Shown here: positions 1 through 8,217 of the stretch, one piece after another
Position numbering within the stretch: position 1 is the first letter of the stretch
Layout of the letters: each line of letters opens with the position of its first letter
NCBI RefSeq assembly: GCF_020387415.1
Contig: NZ_JAGWCB010000008.1
Location: 481,183-545,182, forward strand
Source: Ideonella benzenivorans
GTDB lineage: Bacteria; Pseudomonadota; Gammaproteobacteria; Burkholderiales; Burkholderiaceae_C
DNA length: 64,000 nucleotides
Direction: 5' to 3'
The notes under the pieces: model-generated
Databases searched by the model: none
The model's input: only the letters and a program-made list of their open reading frames with translations
Told to the model about the DNA's origin: nothing
Translations under genes and position numbers: made by a program

Positions 1-1
1 C

Positions 2-163
2 CTGATGCAGCAGATCGCCCGCGAGGCGGGCGTGCACATCGGCGGAGAGCTCTATGCCGACACCCTGTCACCGGCGGGTGGCCCGGCCGACAGCTACCTC
101 AAGCTGTTCGAATACAACGTGCGTACCATCGTCCAGGCGCTGCAAGCATCTGCCCGACCATGA
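2..163 (+). CDS. Metal-ion ABC transporter substrate-binding protein, C-terminal end only
   Basis: The window opens inside this gene; 53 codons remain and end in TGA. The residues GGELYADTLSP, then GPADSYLKLF and a closing YNVRTIV helix, match the C-terminal lobe of ZnuA/MntA-type (cluster A-I) periplasmic binding proteins, which deliver zinc or manganese to an ABC importer. The conserved acidic residue in the LYADTLS segment is a usual metal ligand in this family. The rest of the gene and any permease or ATPase genes lie outside the window. The metal cannot be decided from this fragment. Confidence 0.8.
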   Translation: MMQQIAREAGVHIGGELYADTLSPAGGPADSYLKLFEYNVRTIVQALQASARP

Positions 164-1304
164 AAAAGGCCGCCCGAAGGCGGCCTTTGAGGGCTGTGTG
201 AACAGCCTGGCGATCAGTGCACCACGCCCAGGGCGGTCTTGGCACCGCCCTTGTAGGTGTACAGGGTCAGGGCGCCGTTCTTGATGTCACCCCTCTCGTC
301 GAAGGCGATGGTGCCCGTCACGCCCTTGTAGCCCGTGGTCTTGGCCAGCACCGGCAGGTACTTGGCCGGCTCAGCCGAACCCGCCTTCTCCATCGCAGCG
401 GCCATCACCATCGTGGCGTCATACACGTAGGGCGCGTAGATCTGCACGTCGGCGTTGAACTTCTTCTTGAACTTGGTGCGGAAGTCTTCCATCGCCTTCA
501 CGGCCACCTTGTCCTTCTCGTCGATACCGCCGGCTTCGGCGCACACCACCTGGCTGTCGGCGATCGTGCCGGCCGCCAGCTTGGGCAGCTCGCTCGTGCA
601 GATGCCATCACCACCCATGAACTTGGAGGTGATGCCCAGTTGCTTCATCTGGCGCAGCATCGGGCCGGCCACGGCGTCCATGCCGCCGTAGAAGACGATC
701 TCGGGCTTGGCACCCTTGATGGAGGTCAGGATGGCGGTGAAGTCGGTCGCCTTGTCGTTGGTGAACTCGCGCTTGACAACCTTGCCGCCAGCAGCCTTCA
801 CGCCCTTTTCGAACTCGTCGGCCACGCCCTGGCCGTAGGCGGTGCGGTCGTCGATCACGGCGATCGTCTTGCCCTTGAGGGTTTGCACCGCGTACTTGCC
901 CAGCGTGCCGCCCAGGTGCACGTCATCCGCCACCACGCGGAAGGTGGTCTTGAAGCCCTGGCGGGTGTACTTCGGGTTCGTGGCCGACGGCGAGATCTGC
1001 GGAATGCCCGCGTCCGAATAGATCTTCGAGGCCGGGATCGTGGTCCCCGAGTTCAGGTGGCCGATCACGCCGTTCACCTTTTCGTCCACCAGCTTCTGGG
1101 CGGCGGCGGTGCCTTGCTTCGGATCCGCGGCGTCGTCTTCCGTCAGCAGAACAAACTTCGCCTTCTTGCCACCGATCATCACGCCCTTGGCATTCAACTC
1201 GTCGATGGCCATGCGGGCACCGTTCTCGTTGTCCTTGCCAAGGTGGGCGATGCTGCCGCTGGTCGGGCCGACGTGACCGATCTTGACCACCAGGTCCTCG
1301 GCAT
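157..1304 (-). repeat. Long direct repeat, copy 1 (LivJ-type gene plus terminator)
   Basis: This stretch is colinear, without gaps, with 62456-63603 at a constant offset of 62299. It covers the shared terminator hairpin and the mature part of the binding-protein gene. By eye, about 670-1150 shows only three mismatches. The 3' part of the gene is more diverged, and similarity stops at the signal-peptide codons. The repeat even includes the stop codon of the metal-binding-protein gene at 161-163. Confidence 0.85.
163..188. terminator. Intrinsic terminator between convergent genes
   Basis: A perfect 10-bp stem (165-174 with 179-188) has a four-base loop. Read on the minus strand the loop is UUCG closed by C-G and is followed by a T run, the classic form of a Rho-independent terminator for the LivJ-type gene. 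On the plus strand it can also stop transcription of the metal-binding-protein gene. The same hairpin recurs at 62462-62487, and a close variant at 61173-61196. Confidence 0.85.
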
Positions 1305-1365
1305 ACACCGAGCCGGCCATCAGGGCCACAGCGGCCGAAACGATCACATTCAGTTTGACTTGCAT
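214..1365 (-). CDS. Branched-chain amino acid ABC transporter substrate-binding protein (LivJ/LivK type), copy 1
   Basis: 383 residues. It binds an amino acid, probably a branched-chain one, in the periplasm and hands it to a Liv-type ABC importer. An N-terminal signal peptide (hydrophobic core about residues 6-18, likely cleavage after YA at 20-21) precedes the mature start EDLVVKIGHVGP. Family marks are AHLGKDNENGA, the SGTTIPAS segment that lines the ligand site, and FKTTFRVVADD. The ATG at 1365 is chosen because the signal peptide starts there; an upstream in-frame start would add 35 residues unlike any signal sequence. The gene stands alone, without transporter genes beside it. It is nearly identical to the gene at 62513-63664. 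Ligand specificity is inferred from the family only. Confidence 0.9.
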   Translation of the reverse strand: MQVKLNVIVSAAVALMAGSVYAEDLVVKIGHVGPTSGSIAHLGKDNENGARMAIDELNAKGVMIGGKKAKFVLLTEDDAADPKQGTAAAQKLVDEKVNGVIGHLNSGTTIPASKIYSDAGIPQISPSATNPKYTRQGFKTTFRVVADDVHLGGTLGKYAVQTLKGKTIAVIDDRTAYGQGVADEFEKGVKAAGGKVVKREFTNDKATDFTAILTSIKGAKPEIVFYGGMDAVAGPMLRQMKQLGITSKFMGGDGICTSELPKLAAGTIADSQVVCAEAGGIDEKDKVAVKAMEDFRTKFKKKFNADVQIYAPYVYDATMVMAAAMEKAGSAEPAKYLPVLAKTTGYKGVTGTIAFDERGDIKNGALTLYTYKGGAKTALGVVH

Positions 1366-1377
1366 AGGTTCGAACCT
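1366..1377. promoter_or_regulatory. 12-bp perfect palindrome touching the start codon
   Basis: AGGTTCGAACCT reads the same on both strands and directly abuts the ATG of the LivJ-type gene, overlapping the ribosome-binding region. The equivalent gene at 62513-63664 lacks it. It could fold over the ribosome site or be an operator; this is inference. The rest of 1378-1564 is the leader of this gene, and I see no gene in it. Confidence 0.35.
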
Positions 1378-1564
1378 CTTCAAAGGGTGAGTTGAGATGT
1401 CAATGGGGTCACAGCGCTCAACGAGCGGGCAACGATACTCCAAAAAGATCGCTGCGAAACCGGTGCTCACCGAGGGCTTCCCCCCAGGCCGACCGGCCGT
1501 TCGTCAGCAGCCTGCCACAGCCCACGCAATCCCCATGCCAAGGGCGCAGACACCCCGCTCGACA

Positions 1565-1990
1565 TCACCCTCCGGCGTGGTGGACCAGCGCATGCCCGGC
1601 CCGCTCATAGGCCTTCCAGCGTTGGCGGCCGGCCCGCTGGTCCTCGTCATCCAGGCCGACGATCTCGGCCACACGCTCGAAGCGACCGGTCCAGTCGACC
1701 AAGTCCACGCCGAGGTTGATCACACTGTCGCAGGCCAGGCCTTCGACCGCCTGCTCGATCAGCCACACCGGGGTCAGCTCCTGCACCAACGGAGCCGGTG
1801 GCACGCGGGTGTGGACATGGGGCAGAAAGTCCAGCTGAGGCTCGGTCCACAGCGCCGCACTGAGCCGGCGCAGGTCCGGGGTGGCGCCCAGCACGCAGAC
1901 GCGCCCCCCCGCGTGGACCTTCTTGCGCACCAGGCGCTGGGCCAGGGCAATCCGGTCCTGCACCCCCGTCAGAAAGACGATCTGTGCCAT
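1565..1990 (-). CDS. holC: DNA polymerase III chi subunit
   Basis: 141 residues, the usual size for HolC. Chi links the clamp-loader complex, through psi, to single-stranded DNA-binding protein at the replication fork. The start MAQIVFLTGV, the segment RRLSAALWTEPQLDFLPHV (about 45-63) and the PVWLI strand followed by a VINLGVD strand match the chi fold. ATG at 1990 is chosen over a longer frame reaching into pepA because it begins at the conserved first strand. The gene follows pepA by 17 bases on the same strand, the common pepA-holC arrangement in proteobacteria, so the two are probably cotranscribed. Confidence 0.9.
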   Translation of the reverse strand: MAQIVFLTGVQDRIALAQRLVRKKVHAGGRVCVLGATPDLRRLSAALWTEPQLDFLPHVHTRVPPAPLVQELTPVWLIEQAVEGLACDSVINLGVDLVDWTGRFERVAEIVGLDDEDQRAGRQRWKAYERAGHALVHHAGG

Positions 1991-2007
1991 CGGTCCGCCT
2001 GCTGGTC

Positions 2008-3471
2008 TCAGCGCTTGGCGGCGCGCGACAGCACGAAGTGCGTCAACAGACCCACCGGCCGACCCGTGGCCCCCTTCTGGGGCCCGCTGCGGTAGGCGAC
2101 GCCCGCGATGTCCAGGTGGGCCCAGGGGTACTGTTTCGCATAGCGCTGCAGGAACTTCGCCGCCGTGATCGCCCCGCCCGCGCGCGCGCCCACGTTGGCC
2201 ATGTCGGCGAAGTTGCTCTTCAGGGCTTCGTCGTATTCTTCGTCCAACGGCATGCGCCAGCAAGGATCCAGCGCCACCGTGGAGGCCGTCAGCAGATCGG
2301 CGGCCAGGGTGTCGTCAGCGGCAAACAGGCCGGCATGGTGGTGGCCCAGCGCCACCACGCAAGCGCCCGTCAGCGTCGCCACATCCACCACAGCCGCCGG
2401 CTTGAAGCGTTCAGCATAGGTCAGCGCGTCGCAGAGGATCAGGCGCCCCTCGGCATCGGTGTTCAGGATCTCGATGGTCTGGCCGGACATGCTGGTCACC
2501 ACGTCGCCCGGCTTGACGGCCACGCCACTGGGCATGTTCTCGCAGGTCGGGATCAGCGCCACCAGGTTGACCTTGGGCTTGAGCTGGGCCACGGCACGCA
2601 CCGTCCCCAGCACGCTGGCCGCGCCGCACATGTCGAACTTCATCTCGTCCATGTCGGCACCGGGCTTGAGCGAGATGCCGCCGGTGTCGAAGGTGATGCC
2701 CTTACCCACCAGCACCAGCGGAGCCTCCTTCTTGGCGGCCCCCTGGTACTCGATGACGATGAAGCGCGGCGGCTCCTCGGAGCCCTTGGCCACCGCCAGG
2801 AAGGAGCCCATGCCCAGCTTCTCGATGGCCTTGCGGTCCAGCACCTGGACGCTCAGATCAAACTCGCTGCCCAACGCCTTGGCCTGCTCGCCCAGGTAGG
2901 TCGGCGTGCAGACATTGGCCGGCAGGTTGGCACAGTCGCGCGCCAGACCCACGCCGGCGGCAATGCCCTCACCCAGCGCCAAACCGGCCTTGACGGCCGG
3001 CATGCTGGCCTTCTCCGCCAGCATCGACACCTTGACCGGCAGCACCGGCTTGTCGGCCGAGGGCTTGGTGGCCGTGTAGAGATAGGCGTGCTGGTCCACG
3101 GCCAGCACCAGGGCTTCGGCATGTCCGGCCTCCGGCGCGACACCTGCCAGGGTCACGGCCAGGTGCTTCACGCCACGCCCCTTCAGCAGGGCCAGGGCAC
3201 CCGACACGGCGGCGCGGAAGGCCTTGGCGGACCCGTTCTTGGCCACCGAAAGCACCAGCCGGACGGCCTTGAACCCCTCGGGGGCATTCAGGTACAGCGT
3301 GCGCCCGGCCTTGAATTCGAGATCACCTTGCTTGACCAGTTGGGCCAGCACGGCATCCAGGGCAGCGTCGCCCGTCTTCCCTTCACCATCCGCCAGCAGG
3401 ACCGCGATCAGCGTGTCCGCCGCGACGGTGGCAAGTCCATCGGCGGTGGCCGCCAGAGCTTGAAAGTTCAT
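2008..3471 (-). CDS. pepA: Leucyl aminopeptidase (M17 family)
   Basis: 487 residues. PepA is a hexameric, two-metal cytosolic aminopeptidase that removes N-terminal residues such as leucine from peptides; in E. coli it also binds DNA. The M17 signature NTDAEGRL is at about residues 337-344, preceded by GKGITFDTGGISLKP, which carries metal ligands and a catalytic lysine. The N-terminal third is a separate alpha/beta domain. ATG at 3471 gives the expected length. Only 28 bases separate it from the divergent lptF start, so the promoters of the two genes must overlap or sit inside coding sequence. holC follows immediately. Confidence 0.95.
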   Translation of the reverse strand: MNFQALAATADGLATVAADTLIAVLLADGEGKTGDAALDAVLAQLVKQGDLEFKAGRTLYLNAPEGFKAVRLVLSVAKNGSAKAFRAAVSGALALLKGRGVKHLAVTLAGVAPEAGHAEALVLAVDQHAYLYTATKPSADKPVLPVKVSMLAEKASMPAVKAGLALGEGIAAGVGLARDCANLPANVCTPTYLGEQAKALGSEFDLSVQVLDRKAIEKLGMGSFLAVAKGSEEPPRFIVIEYQGAAKKEAPLVLVGKGITFDTGGISLKPGADMDEMKFDMCGAASVLGTVRAVAQLKPKVNLVALIPTCENMPSGVAVKPGDVVTSMSGQTIEILNTDAEGRLILCDALTYAERFKPAAVVDVATLTGACVVALGHHHAGLFAADDTLAADLLTASTVALDPCWRMPLDEEYDEALKSNFADMANVGARAGGAITAAKFLQRYAKQYPWAHLDIAGVAYRSGPQKGATGRPVGLLTHFVLSRAAKR

Positions 3472-3499
3472 AATCCGTCTCGATTGAAATGAGCTTTTG

Positions 3500-4606
3500 A
3501 TGTTATTCGATTCATCCGTCCGCAAGGAGTTGGCACGCAGCTTCGGCGCCACCCTCGTCGTCATCCTCACGATCGTGATGACGATGATGCTGATCCGCAC
3601 CCTGGGCCTGGCCGCCAACGGCTCCGTCTCGCCCCAGGATGTGGCGATGGTGCTGGGGTTCAACGCGCTGGGCCAGTTGCCGCTGATGCTGGCCCTCTCG
3701 CTGTTCGTGGCCGTGGTGCTGAGCCTGGGCCGCATGTACCGCGAAAGCGAGATGTCCATCTGGTTCACCGCGGGCGTGGGGCTGGGCCGCTTCATCCGGC
3801 CGGTGGTGCGCATGGCCTGGCCGGTCTATGCCGGGCTGGCGGTGCTGGTGCTGGCGGTGTGGCCCTGGGTCAACCAGCAAACGGCCGAGATCAAGTCCCG
3901 CTATGAACAGCGCTCGGATCTCTCCCGGGTAGCCCCCGGCAGCTTCCAGGCCTCGGGCGATGGCAGCCGCGTGTTCTTCATCGAGCGCAATGGCGACATT
4001 GCCGGCGTGGCGCGCAACGTGTTCCTGCTGACCAACAAGGGCAGCGTGGAATCCGTGACCACCGCGCACAGCGGCCACATCGAGAACGGCACCGAAGACC
4101 GCACGCTGGTGCTGGATGTGGGCCATCGCAATGAGCATGACGAAAAGAGTGGCGTGAACAGCCGCATGGAGTTCGAGCGCTTCCGCCTGCTGGTGGACAC
4201 CAACCGCGCACCCAACCCGTCCTCGCTGCCGCCCAAGGCCCTGGACACCTTTCAACTGCTGATGGACCGAACCCCCGCCAACATGGGTGAGCTGACCTGG
4301 CGCCTGGGCCTGCTATTGGGCGGCATCAACCTGTCGCTGCTGGGCATCGGCGCGGCGGCCACCAACCCGCGTCGCCCCGGCAACTGGAACCTGCTGCTCG
4401 CGCTGTTGGGCTTCCTGGTGTACTTCAACCTGGTGAACCTGAGCCAGGCCTGGGTGAACGCCGGCAAGGTCCATATCGTGCCCACACTGCTGGTGCTGCA
4501 CGGCCTGGCCCTGGCAGGCGCGATGGCCCTGATCTGGTGGCGCGACCACGCCAGCGTCATGCACTGGCGCCTGCCCCGGCCTTCGGCCACGGGGGCTGGC
4601 GCATGA
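3500..4606 (+). CDS. lptF: LPS export ABC transporter permease LptF
   Basis: 368 residues. LptF pairs with LptG and the ATPase LptB2 in the inner membrane to extract lipopolysaccharide and push it towards the Lpt bridge. Three N-terminal membrane segments (about 14-34, 54-75, 100-118) are followed by a periplasmic beta-jellyroll region and three C-terminal segments starting near residue 270, the standard LptF layout. The start is taken as ATG at 3500; the TTG just before it is an alternative. The TGA overlaps the lptG ATG by four bases, indicating translational coupling. This arrangement, divergent from pepA, is conserved in many proteobacteria. Confidence 0.95.
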   Translation: MLFDSSVRKELARSFGATLVVILTIVMTMMLIRTLGLAANGSVSPQDVAMVLGFNALGQLPLMLALSLFVAVVLSLGRMYRESEMSIWFTAGVGLGRFIRPVVRMAWPVYAGLAVLVLAVWPWVNQQTAEIKSRYEQRSDLSRVAPGSFQASGDGSRVFFIERNGDIAGVARNVFLLTNKGSVESVTTAHSGHIENGTEDRTLVLDVGHRNEHDEKSGVNSRMEFERFRLLVDTNRAPNPSSLPPKALDTFQLLMDRTPANMGELTWRLGLLLGGINLSLLGIGAAATNPRRPGNWNLLLALLGFLVYFNLVNLSQAWVNAGKVHIVPTLLVLHGLALAGAMALIWWRDHASVMHWRLPRPSATGAGA

Positions 4607-5718
4607 AGACCGTCCGCAAGCTGATCTACCGCGACGTGCTGTGGTCGGTGTTCTTTGTCGCCCTGGCCTTCCTGGCCCTGTTCTTCTTCATCGACTTCCT
4701 CGACGAACTGGGTCGCGTGGGCCGGGACGGCTACACCCTGGGCCGGGCCATGCTGTCGGCGGCCCTGTCCATGCCGGGGCGTTTGTACGAACTGGGCCCC
4801 ATTGCGGTGCTCATCGGCACCATTTATGCGATGGCGCGCCTGGCCCAGTCGTCCGAGTACACCATCCTGCGCACCGCCGGCCTGGGGCCTGAACGCGCGC
4901 TGACCCTGCTGCTGGTGCTGGGTCTGGTGCTCGGCGTCTTCACCTTCGTGGTGGGCGAGTACATCGCCCCGCTGAGCGAGCAGCAGGCCAGCGCGCTGCG
5001 CTCCAAGCAGCGCGGCACCAGCGTCTGGAACTCCAAGGCTGGCGCTTGGCTGAAGGAACACCGCGAAACACCCGAAGGCGAGCGCAACTACTCCATCAAC
5101 GTGCGACGTGCCGAGGCCCATGAGGTGATGCGCGACATCCGCATCTTCGAGCACGACGCCAACGGCCAGTTGCTCTCCCGCATCGAGGCGGACAAGGCCA
5201 CCGCCGGCAAGGGCCCCCATGGCGCGGTCTGGCACCTGGAGAAGGTCCAGATCACCGACTGGCCGCCCACTTTCGACCGGCCGTTGACCGTCAAGGAACT
5301 GCCCACCCTGGACTGGGCGACCACGCTGGACACCGGCCTGGTCTCGGCCGCCATCTCACCCATCGACTCCATGTCCACGGTGGAGCTCTGGCGCTACAGC
5401 CGCCACCTGAGCGACCAGGCCCAGACCTCCCAGCGCTACGAGCTACAGTTCTGGAAACGGGTCTTCTACCCCTTTGCCTGCATCGTGATGGTGGCACTGG
5501 CCCTGCCCTTTGCCTACCTGCATGCGCGCTCGGGTGGCATCAGCCTGAAGGTGTTCGGCGGCATCATGCTGGGCATCAGCTTCGTGCTGCTCAACAACGT
5601 GGTGGGCCACCTGGGCCTGCTGCATGCCTGGACTCCGTGGTTGGCCTCGTCGGTGCCCAGCCTGATCTACCTGGGCCTGTCACTGGCGGCCTTCTGGTGG
5701 TTGGTCCGCTACCGGTGA
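4603..5718 (+). CDS. lptG: LPS export ABC transporter permease LptG
   Basis: 371 residues. It is the second membrane subunit of the LptB2FG lipopolysaccharide extractor. It begins MKTVRKLIYRDVLW; residues about 15-35 form the first membrane segment, followed by FIDFLDELG, a typical LptG feature. The middle is a periplasmic domain, and the last 100 residues hold three membrane helices, with FAYLHARSGG before the last two. ATG at 4603 overlaps the end of lptF (ATGA). cbiX starts 13 bases downstream, so lptFG appears to head a five-gene run. Confidence 0.95.
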   Translation: MKTVRKLIYRDVLWSVFFVALAFLALFFFIDFLDELGRVGRDGYTLGRAMLSAALSMPGRLYELGPIAVLIGTIYAMARLAQSSEYTILRTAGLGPERALTLLLVLGLVLGVFTFVVGEYIAPLSEQQASALRSKQRGTSVWNSKAGAWLKEHRETPEGERNYSINVRRAEAHEVMRDIRIFEHDANGQLLSRIEADKATAGKGPHGAVWHLEKVQITDWPPTFDRPLTVKELPTLDWATTLDTGLVSAAISPIDSMSTVELWRYSRHLSDQAQTSQRYELQFWKRVFYPFACIVMVALALPFAYLHARSGGISLKVFGGIMLGISFVLLNNVVGHLGLLHAWTPWLASSVPSLIYLGLSLAAFWWLVRYR

Positions 5719-5731
5719 GGGAGTGCCTCGC

Positions 5732-6106
5732 ATGCGTGGACTGATTCTCTTCGCACACGGCGCACGCGACCCCGGCTGGGCCGCGCCGCTGCAGGCCACC
5801 GTGGCCCGCGTGCAGGCCCTGCAACCCGACGTGCCCGCCACCCTGGCCTTTCTGGAATTCCTGGCCCCCACGCTGGAAGCCGCAGCGGCCCAACTGGCCG
5901 AGCGGGGCTGCACCCACATCGAGGTGCTGCCCCTGTTCCTCGGCGCTGGCGGGCATGTCCGCAAGGATTTGCCCGAACGCCTGAATGCGCTGAAGTCCCA
6001 ATACCCCGCGCTGCACTGGCAGCTCCGCCCGGCCGTGGGTGAATCGCCCCGGCTGATCGAGGCGATGGCCCTCGCGGCCCTCGACGCACCGCCCCCTCAG
6101 CCCTGA
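5732..6106 (+). CDS. cbiX: CbiX-type sirohydrochlorin chelatase family protein
   Basis: 124 residues, the short single-domain CbiX form. Members insert cobalt, nickel or iron into sirohydrochlorin. The start MRGLILFAHGARDPGW carries the conserved histidine of the metal site, and a second histidine lies in LGAGGHVRKDLP (about 77-88). ATG at 5732 is preceded by a GAGGGAG ribosome site; a GTG nine bases upstream lacks spacing. It lies between lptG and a CysB-type regulator. Siroheme is the cofactor of sulfite reductase, so a role in siroheme metal insertion for sulfur assimilation is a reasonable inference. Confidence 0.85.
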   Translation: MRGLILFAHGARDPGWAAPLQATVARVQALQPDVPATLAFLEFLAPTLEAAAAQLAERGCTHIEVLPLFLGAGGHVRKDLPERLNALKSQYPALHWQLRPAVGESPRLIEAMALAALDAPPPQP

Positions 6107-6118
6107 ATCTCCCTGCCG

Positions 6119-7063
6119 ATGAACCTGCACCAGTTCCGATTCGTCCAGGAAGCGGTCCGCCGCAACCTGAACCTGACCGAAACCGCCAAGGCGCTCTACA
6201 CCTCGCAGCCCGGCATCTCCAAGGCCATCCTCGAGTTCGAGGAAGAGTTGGGCGTCGACATCTTCGTGCGCCACGGCAAGCGGCTCAAGCGGGTCACCGA
6301 GCCCGGCCTGGCGGTGCTGAAGTCGGTGGACATCATCCTGCGCGAGGTGGCCAACCTCAAGCGCATCGGCGAGGAGTTCTCCAAACAGGATGCCGGCCGG
6401 CTGTCGATCGCAGCCACCCACACCCAGGCCCGCTACATCCTGCCCGAGGCCGTGGCCCAGCTGAGCAAGCGCCTGCCCAAGGTGAAGATCAGCCTGCACC
6501 AGGGCACCCCGGAGCAGGTGGCCCAGATGCTGCTGGACGACACGGCCGACATCGGCATCGCCACGGAATCGCTGGCCGAGGTGGACGAGCTGGTGACGCT
6601 GCCCTGCTACGAATGGCAGCACGTCGTGGTGATGCCGCAGGACCACCCGCTGGCGACGGTCGAGCGGCTGACGCTGGAACAGCTGGCCGAGGTGCCGCTG
6701 ATCTCCTACCAGCCGGCCTTCACCGGCCGCAAACGCATCGACCAGGCCTTTGCCCAGCGCAAGCTGACCCCCAACATCGTGCTGGAGGCCATCGACTCGG
6801 ACGTGATCAAGACCTATGTGCGCTCCGGCCTGGGCGTGGGCATCGTGGCCGAGATGGCGATGAGCTCCGAGCCGGCCGGCGGTGAGCTGATCAGCAAGCC
6901 CGCGTCGCACCTGTTCGGCACCAACACCACCCGCGTCGCCTTCCGGCGCGGTGCCTATCTGCGCAGCTACGTCCTCCAATTCGCCGAACTGCTGTCCGAC
7001 CGGCTCTCACGTCAGTTGATCGAGCGGGCCATGAACAGCACCGGAGACAGTTATGAGCTTTGA
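6119..7063 (+). CDS. cysB: LysR-family regulator, CysB type
   Basis: 314 residues. It has an N-terminal winged helix-turn-helix (about 1-62; the recognition region includes TSQPGISKAI) and a LysR substrate-binding domain (about 90-300). The opening MNLHQFRFVQEAVRRNLNL and the ATHTQARY segment are hallmarks of CysB/Cbl proteins, which sense O- or N-acetylserine and control sulfate uptake and cysteine synthesis. It starts 12 bases after cbiX and overlaps the next gene by 11 bases. The cbiX neighbour fits a sulfur-assimilation role. CysB versus the Cbl/SsuR type cannot be settled without a tree. Confidence 0.85.
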   Translation: MNLHQFRFVQEAVRRNLNLTETAKALYTSQPGISKAILEFEEELGVDIFVRHGKRLKRVTEPGLAVLKSVDIILREVANLKRIGEEFSKQDAGRLSIAATHTQARYILPEAVAQLSKRLPKVKISLHQGTPEQVAQMLLDDTADIGIATESLAEVDELVTLPCYEWQHVVVMPQDHPLATVERLTLEQLAEVPLISYQPAFTGRKRIDQAFAQRKLTPNIVLEAIDSDVIKTYVRSGLGVGIVAEMAMSSEPAGGELISKPASHLFGTNTTRVAFRRGAYLRSYVLQFAELLSDRLSRQLIERAMNSTGDSYEL

Positions 7064-8216
7064 ACCCCGCACGCCCCTCGTGTCCTCCCGGCTGCCCCAG
7101 GTGGGCACCACCATCTTCACCGTGATGTCCGCCCTGGCGCAGCAGCACCAGGCCGTGAACCTGGGCCAGGGCTTCCCCGACTTCGAAGGTGATCCGGCTC
7201 TGATCGATGCCGTCACCCAGGCCATGCGGGACGGCCTCAACCAGTACCCTCCCATGGCAGGCGTGCCCGCGCTGCGGGAAGCCATCGTGGGCAAGATTGA
7301 GCGGCTGCACGGCCACCGCTACGACCCCGCCAGCGAGGTCACCATCACGGCCGGGGCGACCCAGGCCCTGCTGACCGCGGTGCTGGCCCTGGTCCAGCCG
7401 GGCGATGACGTCGTCGTGCTCGAACCCTGCTACGACAGCTACGAGCCCGCCATTGCCCTGGCCGGTGCCCGCACCGTGCGGGTGCCGCTGAACCCGCAGA
7501 CGCTGCATGTGGACCTGGACCGGCTGGCCGCGGCGCTGACGCCACGCACCCGGCTGCTGATCATCAACACACCCCACAACCCATCGGGCATGGTGTGGAC
7601 GGCGCAGGAACGCGACCAGCTGCGCGACCTGCTGCGCCCCACCGACATCCTGGTCCTCTCGGACGAGGTCTACGAGCACATGGTCTATGACGGCCGCCCC
7701 CATGTCAGCGTCAGCGGCGACCCCGAGCTGGCCGCGCGCAGCATGGTGGTGTCCAGCTTCGGCAAGACCTTTCACGTCACCGGCTGGAAAGTGGGCTATG
7801 TGGCGGCCCCGGCCTCGCTGATGGCCGAGTTCCGCAAGGTGCACCAGTTCAACGTCTTCACGGTGAACACGCCGATGCAGCACGGTCTGGCCCGCTACCT
7901 GGCCAACCCGGCGCCCTACCTGGACCTGCCGGCCTTCTACCAGCGCAAGCGCGACCTGTTCCGTGCTGGCCTGGCCAGCACGCGCTTTGAGCTGCTGCCC
8001 TGCGAAGGCACCTACTTCCAGTGCGTGGACTATTCCGCCATCAGCGATCTGGACGACGCCAGTTTCTGCCGCTGGCTCATCGAACACGCGGGTGTGGCGG
8101 CCATTCCGCTCTCAGCCTTCCATGCCGAAGCGCCCCAGCGCCAGCTGGTCCGCTTCTGCTTTGCCAAGCGGGAAGAGACGCTGCAAGCCGCGCTGAGCCG
8201 CTTGCAGGCGCTCTGA
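7053..8216 (+). CDS. PLP-dependent class I aminotransferase (methionine aminotransferase YbdL/MtnE type)
   Basis: 387 residues. A fold-type I aminotransferase using pyridoxal phosphate. Visible marks are NLGQGFPDFEGDP near the N terminus (about 32-44), NTPHNPSG in the cofactor pocket, SDEVYEHMVYD, the PLP lysine K238 in SSFGKTFHVTGWK, and a C-terminal RFCFAK arginine that binds the substrate carboxylate. The N-terminal pattern resembles E. coli YbdL, a methionine-keto acid aminotransferase. Overlap with the CysB-type regulator gene suggests a sulfur amino acid role. The exact substrate is not determined by sequence. It converges on the next gene with one base between stops. Confidence 0.85.
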   Translation: MSFEPRTPLVSSRLPQVGTTIFTVMSALAQQHQAVNLGQGFPDFEGDPALIDAVTQAMRDGLNQYPPMAGVPALREAIVGKIERLHGHRYDPASEVTITAGATQALLTAVLALVQPGDDVVVLEPCYDSYEPAIALAGARTVRVPLNPQTLHVDLDRLAAALTPRTRLLIINTPHNPSGMVWTAQERDQLRDLLRPTDILVLSDEVYEHMVYDGRPHVSVSGDPELAARSMVVSSFGKTFHVTGWKVGYVAAPASLMAEFRKVHQFNVFTVNTPMQHGLARYLANPAPYLDLPAFYQRKRDLFRAGLASTRFELLPCEGTYFQCVDYSAISDLDDASFCRWLIEHAGVAAIPLSAFHAEAPQRQLVRFCFAKREETLQAALSRLQAL

Positions 8217-8217
8217 C

